A DNA stretch of 5,236 bases from JALOOE01 sp964423545 (GTDB taxonomy: Bacteria; Chloroflexota; Anaerolineae; CG2-30-64-16), in NCBI GenBank assembly GCA_964423545.1, contig CAYRFV010000349.1:1-5236 (forward strand), read 5' to 3'. The notes under the pieces are model-generated. The model searched no databases and was not told the origin of the DNA. It was given only the letters and a program-made list of their open reading frames with translations. This document shows, in pieces, positions 1 to 4,360 of this stretch. How positions within the stretch are numbered: the stretch's first letter is position 1; each line of letters starts with the position of its first letter. The translations under genes were made by a program, and so were the position numbers.

Positions 1-1
1 G

Positions 2-1159
2 CTTGGACTTTACCTGAGTCATCTGCATAACGCGACGAATGCTGTATCGGCACTGACGATCGGATTCATTGGCACCGGCTACCGTGTCGCGGAGATGGTT
101 GGCGATCCTGTCATGGGGGCACTGAGTGATTCAAAAGGTCGCAAGCCATTCATGGTATTGGGTCCCCTCATCAGTGCCGTCGTTGTGCTTCTGTATCCCG
201 TCGCGGCCTCTCTAGGGGCGATATTCGCGCTTCTCGTTTTCGAGGGCATTAGCGCTGCCATGCGGGCGCCAGCTGTGCTGAGTTTTCTATCGGACGCGAC
301 CTCTGCATCGGAGAGGTTGCGCGGTCGGGTAATGGGAGTGCACCAACTCTCGATTCTTCTGGGAATGGTGCTCGGCTATGTATTCGGTGGAATGCTTTGG
401 GACTCTGTGGGGACGCAGGCCTTCGTGGCTGTTACGGTCCTCTATGTGGCAGGCTGCGTCATTATTCTGGTCGGGGTTCGAGAGGAACGCATAGTTGTTC
501 TACGGGAACCACCGGACTTTGACCGGTATCGCCGGGCTCTGAGCACCCCCGCGGTACTTCGGTTTCTCCCAGCTTGGATCGCATTGAGCGCGATATTAGG
601 TGCTTGGTTATCTCAATCTGTGTTCCAGTTGTCTGCTCAACAAGGACAAACCGGCCAAGCGCTTGTAGGTCAGTTCACCGGAACCCAGATTGGCGTCATT
701 CTTGGGTTGTTTGCCGCGATTATCGCTGCTGGAACTCTCATATGGGGCTTACTCATCGGACCGTTGGGCAACCTGAGGACCATGTTGATTGCCGCGTCAG
801 GAACTGGACTAGGATTTGCAGGTCTACTGATTCTCAACCGTTTCGGCGTGGGCCAGGGCAGTGCTTTGGTTAGCAGCTTGGCGTTGGTCGCGCTGGCGCT
901 GGGTGCCTTTGCTTTAAGTGGCTTTGCGCCGAGTGCATTCGCCTATCTTGCCGACATCTCAGAGAACCATGTGGCGCAGCGCGGGGTAGTTGTGGGTTTC
1001 TATTACCTATTCCTATCTATTGGTCAAATGATTGGCGCCTGGCTCGGGGGCGTAGCAGGCGAAATCGGCCAATTGGATGGACTCATCGCGATTAGTCTCG
1101 GCCTCGTAGTGGTTGGCGTGGCGAACCTGGCCTGGATAGCGTCGAAAGGAGGCTCATGA
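2..1159 (+). CDS. MFS transporter, 5'-truncated by window edge
   Basis: Inner-membrane secondary transporter of the major facilitator superfamily, probably an exporter; the substrate cannot be read from sequence. The frame is open from base 2, giving 385 visible residues, so the true start lies upstream and the internal ATG at 95 is not the start. The signature loop between membrane helices 2 and 3 (motif A) is seen at visible residues 34-49, with GDPVMGALSD followed by KGRKP. The rest is a series of long hydrophobic segments rich in Gly, Ala, Leu and Val, with a charged central loop near residues 155-180 (GVREER and beyond), as expected between the two six-helix halves. Probably only about one helix or less is missing. 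The stop TGA (1157-1159) overlaps the ATG of the next micro-ORF, so it is translationally coupled to what follows. In context it may export the product of the radical SAM pathway downstream; that is inference. Confidence 0.9.
   Translation, partial: LGLYLSHLHNATNAVSALTIGFIGTGYRVAEMVGDPVMGALSDSKGRKPFMVLGPLISAVVVLLYPVAASLGAIFALLVFEGISAAMRAPAVLSFLSDATSASERLRGRVMGVHQLSILLGMVLGYVFGGMLWDSVGTQAFVAVTVLYVAGCVIILVGVREERIVVLREPPDFDRYRRALSTPAVLRFLPAWIALSAILGAWLSQSVFQLSAQQGQTGQALVGQFTGTQIGVILGLFAAIIAAGTLIWGLLIGPLGNLRTMLIAASGTGLGFAGLLILNRFGVGQGSALVSSLALVALALGAFALSGFAPSAFAYLADISENHVAQRGVVVGFYYLFLSIGQMIGAWLGGVAGEIGQLDGLIAISLGLVVVGVANLAWIASKGGS
1145..1152 (+). promoter_or_regulatory. Strong Shine-Dalgarno before micro-ORF 1
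   Basis: AAAGGAGG lies in the last codons of the transporter gene, 3 bases before the ATG at 1156 that overlaps its stop. The spacing is short but the match to the anti-Shine-Dalgarno is almost complete. It is the main reason to think something is translated from 1156. Confidence 0.6.
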
Positions 1160-1248
1160 AACACCAGCGAAAGGACCGCCTGAACAAGGGATGCCATGGG
1201 CCTTCAGCTCGGCCGCCCGACTCGGTCGCCAGGAGGTCTAGGGTATGA
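1156..1248 (+). CDS. Micro-ORF 1, 30 residues, function unknown
   Basis: Short reading frame starting at the ATG that overlaps the transporter stop as ATGA, behind AAAGGAGG. It reads MKHQRKDRLN, then KGCHGPSARPP, and ends in an Arg-rich tail. It has one Cys (residue 13) and no hydrophobic segment. No family is recognised. Its TGA (1246-1248) again overlaps an ATG (1245). Support comes only from the start signals and the two overlaps. The basic composition also fits an out-of-frame reading of GC-rich DNA. A different frame across the same bases (from 1158 to the TAG at 1239) reads ETPAKGPPEQGMPWAFSSAA and would join to this start if one A were missing after ATGAAA, so a frameshifted small gene is an alternative. 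It could be a leader or precursor peptide, or only a coupling device. Confidence 0.35.
   Translation: MKHQRKDRLNKGCHGPSARPPDSVARRSRV
1231..1236 (+). promoter_or_regulatory. Strong Shine-Dalgarno before micro-ORF 2
   Basis: AGGAGG, 8 bases before the ATG at 1245. It lies inside the end of micro-ORF 1 and selects the second ATGA overlap start. Sequence and spacing are near ideal. Confidence 0.6.
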
Positions 1249-1376
1249 AGCCGTCGAAATCCGACGCGGTAGATGATCTCCCGCCAGCCGTTGCCAAGAA
1301 CGGGCATGAGCATTGTCGAGAGGTACGGCTCCGAATTCGCGGGGGCGACGCAGCTGAGATGCGCCTCCGTACTTAA
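1245..1376 (+). CDS. Micro-ORF 2, 43 residues, possible precursor leader
   Basis: Starts at the ATG overlapping the stop of micro-ORF 1, with AGGAGG well placed upstream. The first 20 residues (MKPSKSDAVDDLPPAVAKNG) look like a genuine peptide: acidic, Pro/Ala-containing, with 14 of 20 codons ending in G or C. From about residue 21 the reading turns Arg-rich, with one Cys (residue 24), and the G/C-ending codons fall to 12 of 23. Over the same bases the +1 frame (micro-ORF 3) looks more protein-like. Either this is a complete 43-residue peptide, or the real product starts here and moves into the frame of micro-ORF 3 near 1302, giving about 64 residues. A leader-plus-core RiPP precursor would fit a radical SAM enzyme downstream, but no family match is claimed. 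Confidence 0.4.
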   Translation: MKPSKSDAVDDLPPAVAKNGHEHCREVRLRIRGGDAAEMRLRT

Positions 1377-1440
1377 TGCCATAGCAGAGGAGAAGGGGAC
1401 CGCGCTTCTCCAGGGTTGCGAATCAGAAGCATCCTGGTGA
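1273..1440 (+). CDS. Micro-ORF 3, 55 residues, candidate precursor peptide
   Basis: Open frame from ATG 1273 (alternative ATG 1306) to the TGA at 1438-1440. The 44 residues from 1306 begin MSIVERYGSEFAGATQLRCA and end GCESEASW. It has Cys at residues 30 and 49, a mixed polar and aliphatic composition, and about 71% G/C at third positions (39 of 55 codons), so it reads like coding sequence. It lacks a good Shine-Dalgarno of its own. It overlaps micro-ORF 2 in another frame, so both cannot be full-length independent genes under ordinary constraint. Its stop overlaps the GTG of the next gene as GTGA, which supports translation to this point. It may be the C-terminal (core) part of a peptide begun at 1245. 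Family unknown. Confidence 0.4.
   Translation: MISRQPLPRTGMSIVERYGSEFAGATQLRCASVLNAIAEEKGTALLQGCESEASW
1389..1411 (+). other. 7-bp perfect stem-loop, possible mRNA hairpin
   Basis: GGAGAAG (1389-1395) pairs perfectly with CTTCTCC (1405-1411) around a 9-base loop. The left arm is a Shine-Dalgarno-like purine run, and a TTG at 1416 in the frame of the next gene follows 4 bases after the stem. It could hide or present a ribosome site. It may also be chance, since micro-ORF 3 reads straight through it. Confidence 0.25.
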
Positions 1441-1883
1441 CCACGCAGAGCATAGGGCCAGAGAAGACCGGCAGGATTCAAGAATGGCTTAGGATGGACA
1501 AGGTAGATCTATCCGTGGACTATTATCCCACTCCTGCCTTTCCGCTTCTCAGATTCGCTTTCGCCGTACCGAGCAGCACGAATCCCTTCTTTCGATCCGA
1601 GTCAGTTCTCGATATAACCGCTGCCGATTTCCAGGACTTCGCTGTTCACTTGCCGACATGCTTCGAGTTAACTGTTTTCTGGTATTCTGGTGAAGGCCCG
1701 CAGTTTGTCTTTGAGGAAACTGTAGGAATCCTGGGCAACGGCTTTGTCGAGCAGGTGAGGCGAAACCTAGAGCGAGCAGCCAAGGACTACTGGTTGATTC
1801 CAGGGTACTTGCGTAGTCTTGAGATGGCCAAGCAGTATCTTCCGACGCACTTGCGGGTCACTTGGCGTGAATGCAGCCATTGA
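1437..1883 (+). CDS. Small protein of unknown function in the putative peptide operon
   Basis: Soluble protein of 148 residues; I do not recognise its family. The start chosen is the GTG whose bases overlap the stop of micro-ORF 3 (GTGA). A TTG at 1416 would add seven residues (155), and a Met at 1494 would shorten it. Neither GTG nor TTG has a strong Shine-Dalgarno, so coupling to the upstream frame is likely. The middle alternates beta-like stretches (PLLRFAFAVP, CFELTVFWYS, PQFVFEETVG) with charged helical ones (FVEQVRRNLERAAKDYW), suggesting a compact alpha/beta fold. It has no signal peptide or membrane segment. Only two Cys are present (one mid-protein, one third from the end), with no metal-site pattern. 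It sits between the micro-ORFs and the radical SAM gene, so a peptide-binding or partner role is possible, but this is inference from position only. Its last codons lie in the left arm of the inverted repeat at 1854-1953. Confidence 0.7.
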   Translation: MTTQSIGPEKTGRIQEWLRMDKVDLSVDYYPTPAFPLLRFAFAVPSSTNPFFRSESVLDITAADFQDFAVHLPTCFELTVFWYSGEGPQFVFEETVGILGNGFVEQVRRNLERAAKDYWLIPGYLRSLEMAKQYLPTHLRVTWRECSH

Positions 1884-1953
1884 CTGTAACCCTGAGCCGT
1901 CAATAGTCTGTCGATTCAAGCCCACTACGGCAAAGGTTGGGCCAAGTGACCCG
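1854..1953 (+). repeat. Perfect 13-bp inverted repeat with nested stem, possible structured RNA or small mobile repeat
   Basis: CGGGTCACTTGGC (1854-1866) is the exact reverse complement of GCCAAGTGACCCG (1941-1953), with 74 bases between them. Inside lies a second perfect inverted repeat, ATTGAC (1879-1884) with GTCAAT (1899-1904). A weaker pair, GCCCA (1920-1924) with TGGGC (1938-1942), competes with the outer arm by two bases. Folded, this gives an outer stem with one or two inner stems. The element covers the last ten codons and the stop of the unknown gene and most of the 112-base gap before the radical SAM gene. There is no T-run after it, so it does not look like a simple terminator. 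A regulatory or processing structure in the operon mRNA, or a small palindromic mobile repeat, would fit. No flanking target duplication is seen. Confidence 0.55.
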
Positions 1954-1983
1954 GTAGTGTGGCAGACACATCGGGGTTGCGCA

Positions 1984-1991
1984 GGGGGGAG
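1984..1991 (+). promoter_or_regulatory. Shine-Dalgarno fixing the radical SAM start
   Basis: GGGGGGAG (1984-1990 plus 1991) ends four bases before ATG 1996, making that the best start. The frame is open further upstream (GTG 1867, TTG 1819), but those codons have only weak ribosome sites and overlap the previous gene. Confidence 0.55.
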
Positions 1992-1995
1992 TTTG

Positions 1996-3009
1996 ATGAA
2001 CTTACAGAAGACCAAGACGGTCATTTCGTATCCTCTGAGGAGGTACAGCACGTGCATGTTCGCTGTGACAAGTCGATGCAACGCACGATGCGGTTTCTGC
2101 TCCATCCCGTCACAGGTACCAGAATCGGACAGGGCGGCGAGCGAGATAGAACGCGCTATTGATCAGCTGCATAGCCTCGGCATTCGCTACATCCAGATCA
2201 CTGGCGGCGAGCCACTACTGTTCCCGCATCTGATATCGACGGTTAGGCATGCCAGCAGCCTTGGGATGCTGCTTACCGTAGTGACCAACGGCAGCCTGCT
2301 AGATGAAAAACGCGTTAAGGCACTCGCCGAAAACGGTGTTCAGGGAATATCCATCTCAGTTGACCATCCAGACAGCGTGATACTTGAGGAGAATCGAGGC
2401 ATTCCAGGCCTTGCCAAACGGATCACGCGGGGTGTTAGTTATCTCAATGACTTCAGAATTCCCGCTCAAGCATCGAGCACGATTAGCAAGTTACTGAGTT
2501 TGGAAGCTGGGGACTACGGAAGACTGGTGGAACAGAATGCAAAGCTGGGGTTCGATGGCACTTATTTCTGCTACCCAATGCCTGGCATGCAATCCAACTA
2601 TGCGCTGGGTGGGGACATCGTACGCTTCAATCGCGACGAATTGGCCGGGATCATCCGGCATATTGTCGAGCTCAAACGTCAAGGATATCCCATCGACAAC
2701 TCGCCTGAAACCCTTTCCGCCGTTTTAGCCTACCTCGAAGGCAGGCAATCAAGGCATCCCTGCGTCGCCGGGTACAAGGTCTTCTATTTGGATTGGCATC
2801 TCGATCTATATGATTGTATGACCAAGGGTAATCTGATCGGTTCTCTCCTTGAACTTGACGCCCAGGGGCTGCAACTCCAGAGGCGGGAGTGTGAGGAGTG
2901 CATACTTTCGTGCGATCGGGAGCCGAGTATTTACCAACACGGATGGCGCTCTGTCGCTCCCTTTCTGAGATTGGTGCGTGATACAGTGGTTCGCAGAGTC
3001 CCGGTCTAG
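1996..3009 (+). CDS. Radical SAM enzyme with Cys-rich (SPASM/twitch-like) C-terminus
   Basis: Cytosolic iron-sulphur enzyme of 337 residues that should cleave S-adenosylmethionine to start radical chemistry. The cluster motif CxxxCxxC is Cys28, Cys32 and Cys35 (SRCNARCGFC). GGEP at 70-73, TNGS after the next strand and SVDHPD further on are the usual SAM-binding strands of the partial TIM barrel. The C-terminus adds Cys256, Cys274, Cys299, Cys302 and Cys306 (CEECILSC), with YDCMTKGN in between. This resembles the SPASM/twitch region that binds auxiliary Fe-S clusters, but it has fewer Cys than a full seven-Cys SPASM domain, so one extra cluster is more likely than two. SPASM enzymes often modify peptides (PqqE, sactisynthase types), while twitch relatives act on small molecules (BtrN). 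The micro-ORFs upstream favour a peptide substrate; the sequence alone does not settle it. It probably shares an mRNA with the genes upstream. Confidence 0.9.
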   Translation: MNLQKTKTVISYPLRRYSTCMFAVTSRCNARCGFCSIPSQVPESDRAASEIERAIDQLHSLGIRYIQITGGEPLLFPHLISTVRHASSLGMLLTVVTNGSLLDEKRVKALAENGVQGISISVDHPDSVILEENRGIPGLAKRITRGVSYLNDFRIPAQASSTISKLLSLEAGDYGRLVEQNAKLGFDGTYFCYPMPGMQSNYALGGDIVRFNRDELAGIIRHIVELKRQGYPIDNSPETLSAVLAYLEGRQSRHPCVAGYKVFYLDWHLDLYDCMTKGNLIGSLLELDAQGLQLQRRECEECILSCDREPSIYQHGWRSVAPFLRLVRDTVVRRVPV

Positions 3010-3012
3010 GGC

Positions 3013-3083
3013 GTTAGGACTCACCATCCCAGTCAATTTGTCAAAATGGAAGCCATGACCTCGGGGAAGGATTGAGGCCTAAG
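3013..3083. repeat. Imperfect inverted repeat in the gene-free stretch 3010-3229
   Basis: GTTAGGACTCA (3013-3023) pairs with TGAGGCCTAAG (3073-3083) at 9 of 11 positions. The pairing can extend inward (ATCC with GGAT) past a two-base bulge. It starts four bases after the radical SAM stop. It might help end transcription of the operon, although the loop is long and only a short TTTT follows at about 3095. The rest of 3010-3229 shows no convincing gene. The open frame from TTG 3072 runs into the recombinase gene on the opposite strand and has no clear start signal. Confidence 0.35.
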
Positions 3084-3229
3084 CATTATGCGCGTTTTGT
3101 CGTATGGCGGCAAGGGATTGGGTGTTCTGCGCCTTCTCATGTGATACTGTGGTGCATAATCGAAAACTACATAACGGACCTGTGGTCAGCCGCAGTAGCA
3201 GTCTTAGGTCTCGATTCGGTCGCACGTGC

Positions 3230-4153
3230 TCAGTTCACCCGAATGCGTTCGGCGGCCTGTGCTAGATCGTCCTCGCTGGGCCGCGAGTAGCGCGCGGTCG
3301 TATCCAGCCGGCTGTGCCCCAGGAAGGTCGCCGCGGTCACCATATCGACCTCTGGATCGCGCACAAGGCGCGTCGCGACGCTATGCCGGAAGGTATGCGG
3401 CGTCACCCCCTCGACTTCGGCCAGACGGGCGTACTTCTTCACGGTGTACCAGAGCGCGTAGGGTGTCAACGGCTCTCCGGCCCGGCTGCGGAAGAGCGGC
3501 TCTCCGGCGTGGGCTGTTCGGGCTGCGGGCTCGGCGAGCTGCTCATGCTCCAAGTAGGCGCTGATCACCTTGCGCGCCCGCAGGTGAATCGGCACCTTGC
3601 GCCTTTTTCGCCCCTTGCCAAGACGCACCGTGACCCAGCCGCCGCGCTCGCCCAGCAAAAGATCGCCTAGGGTTAGGCCGGCGGCTTCGCTCGCGCGCAA
3701 ACCAGTGGCGGCCAACAGCTCTAGCAAGGCGTGATCGCGCAGGTTGCCGCTTTCCTTGGCCTTGCGGAGGATCTTGTTCATGGCCGATTCGCTGAGCGCC
3801 CTGGGCGCCACAGGCTGCTGCTCTACCCCGTTGATGTTGGCTGTCGGGTCGCTCGTGACCAGTTTGGCTTCGCCAGCCCAACGGAAGAAGGTCGAGAGTG
3901 CGGCCAGCTTCCGGTTCACGGTAGCCGGCATGGCGTTGAGGACCTTGCTCAGGTGATCGAGCCAGTTCTGAACGTCTTCACCGTCCACTGCGGCCAGGGT
4001 GAAGGGCTCCTGAGTGTGCTGGGCGAACCAGGCGGAGAACTGGCGCACATCTGACAGGTAGGCGCGCAGCGAGTGTGCGCTGCGGCCGTGGCCCTTGAGC
4101 CAGGTCTCGAAGCTCGTCAGCAGGGTGTCGATCGTCGCGTTATCTTGGGTCAC
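3230..4153 (-). CDS. XerC/XerD-type tyrosine recombinase (integrase)
   Basis: Site-specific DNA recombinase of 307 residues, the usual Xer/phage integrase size. The N-terminal core-binding helical domain spans about residues 7-95 and the catalytic domain about 115-295. All catalytic residues are visible: Arg153 (ATGLRASE), Lys180 (LGKGRKRR), His253 and Arg256 (HTFRHS), His280 (FLGHS) and the nucleophile Tyr289 (TARYS). It should therefore be active. The extra helix typical of integron integrases is not seen between the GEPL segment and HTFRH. The start is GTG 4153 with GGAGGGG (4158-4164) correctly spaced. Codons 2-5 (TQDN) are themselves a copy of the 11-bp half-site found upstream. It converges on the radical SAM gene and has higher GC than that block. 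It probably moves or resolves an element through the dif-like site at 4250-4277. It is not clearly the housekeeping XerC or XerD. Confidence 0.93.
   Translation of the reverse strand: MTQDNATIDTLLTSFETWLKGHGRSAHSLRAYLSDVRQFSAWFAQHTQEPFTLAAVDGEDVQNWLDHLSKVLNAMPATVNRKLAALSTFFRWAGEAKLVTSDPTANINGVEQQPVAPRALSESAMNKILRKAKESGNLRDHALLELLAATGLRASEAAGLTLGDLLLGERGGWVTVRLGKGRKRRKVPIHLRARKVISAYLEHEQLAEPAARTAHAGEPLFRSRAGEPLTPYALWYTVKKYARLAEVEGVTPHTFRHSVATRLVRDPEVDMVTAATFLGHSRLDTTARYSRPSEDDLAQAAERIRVN
4140..4150. repeat. 11-bp half-site copy at the recombinase start codon
   Basis: TTATCTTGGGT, identical to the right arm of the dif-like site at 4267-4277. It occupies codons 2-5 of the recombinase, directly after its GTG. 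It has no matching inverted arm at 6-bp spacing, so it is a lone half-site. It shares about four more near-matching bases with the copy at 4181 (on the - strand, ACCCAAGATAA then C or T, then GCG). Confidence 0.6.
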
Positions 4154-4180
4154 GAAACCCCTCCGACAGCCCGTTCCGCA

Positions 4181-4191
4181 TTATCTTGGGT
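4181..4191. repeat. 11-bp half-site copy in the recombinase leader
   Basis: Second exact direct copy of TTATCTTGGGT, 41 bases from the copy at 4140 and 86 from the one at 4267, between promoter and ribosome site. It is also without an inverted partner. It may be an accessory (arm-type) or operator binding site. Confidence 0.6.
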
Positions 4192-4225
4192 TGAAAACGG
4201 GCGTTAGCAGGCTGTTTTGAGGCCG

Positions 4226-4254
4226 ATTATAGCCGATTTGGGGCAAAACACCAA
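4226..4254 (-). promoter_or_regulatory. Sigma-70-type promoter for the recombinase
   Basis: Read on the - strand there is a perfect TATAAT (-10; + positions 4226-4231). Seventeen bases upstream is TTGGTG (-35; 4249-4254), which keeps the TTG of the consensus. The predicted leader is about 65 bases before GTG 4153. The -35 box overlaps the left arm of the dif-like site, so recombinase bound there should block its own promoter. The direct repeat GCCGATT (4222-4228, 4232-4238), ten bases apart, straddles the -10 and could be another operator, or chance. Confidence 0.6.
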
Positions 4255-4277
4255 AGATAAGACGGCTTATCTTGGGT
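4250..4277. other. dif-like Xer recombination / attachment site (11-6-11)
   Basis: The left arm ACCAAAGATAA (4250-4260) and right arm TTATCTTGGGT (4267-4277) are inverted repeats matching at 10 of 11 positions, separated by exactly 6 bases. This is the layout of Xer dif-type core sites: two 11-bp arms ending in TAA/TTA on either side of a 6-bp crossover region. The arm sequences differ from the bacterial dif consensus further out. Its place just upstream of a complete tyrosine recombinase gene makes it the likely crossover site of that enzyme. Confidence 0.6.
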
Positions 4278-4318
4278 ACCGTCGGAGCGGCAATCAGCGC
4301 CATTACGCCGTGTGGAAT

Positions 4319-4360
4319 TGGGGTCTCAACGCTGCAGCCAGCCTTGAACCTGAGACCCCA
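4319..4360. repeat. 10-bp perfect inverted repeat around the glycosidase stop codon
   Basis: TGGGGTCTCA (4319-4328) and TGAGACCCCA (4351-4360) are exact reverse complements with 22 bases between. On the - strand the second arm contains the gene's TGA stop. It may form an mRNA 3' hairpin. No T-run follows on the - strand, so a standard intrinsic terminator is not supported. Confidence 0.45.

Noticed and set aside
1092..1481. A 129-codon open frame on the - strand across the micro-ORF region
   Set aside because: It overlaps the real transporter end and the unknown gene antisense and has no recognisable domain. The + strand carries Shine-Dalgarnos and stop/start overlaps over the same bases.
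1959..2162. A + strand frame from GTG 1959 with a plausible acidic N-terminal stretch (GEFDELTEDQDG)
   Set aside because: Most of it overlaps the radical SAM gene, including the CxxxCxxC region, in another frame, and it turns Arg-rich there. Its GTG has no good ribosome site, so it is most likely a shadow reading.
3013..3083. Inverted repeat considered as an integron attC site
   Set aside because: attC sites run RYYYAAC then GTTRRRY. Here the GTTRRR-like arm comes first, the outermost bases do not match, and the recombinase lacks the integron-integrase insertion.
2978..3153. Near-identical 13-mers (GTGATACAGTGGT at 2978 and GTGATACTGTGGT at 3141)
   Set aside because: A single short match with one difference, one copy inside the radical SAM coding sequence; no further copies or pattern, so chance is sufficient.
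3085..3160. ATTATGCGC (3086-3094) and GTGCATAAT (3152-3160) as halves of a second dif-like site
   Set aside because: The halves match at 8 of 9 positions but are about 57 bases apart rather than 6, and they do not resemble the arms at 4250-4277.
3072..3290. Open frame from TTG 3072 running into the recombinase 3' end
   Set aside because: There is no convincing ribosome site and no recognisable domain, and its C-terminal part is antisense to the recombinase.
3314..4054. Several + strand open frames and a second - strand frame across 3226-4054
   Set aside because: All are shadows of the recombinase gene, whose catalytic motifs fix the true frame.
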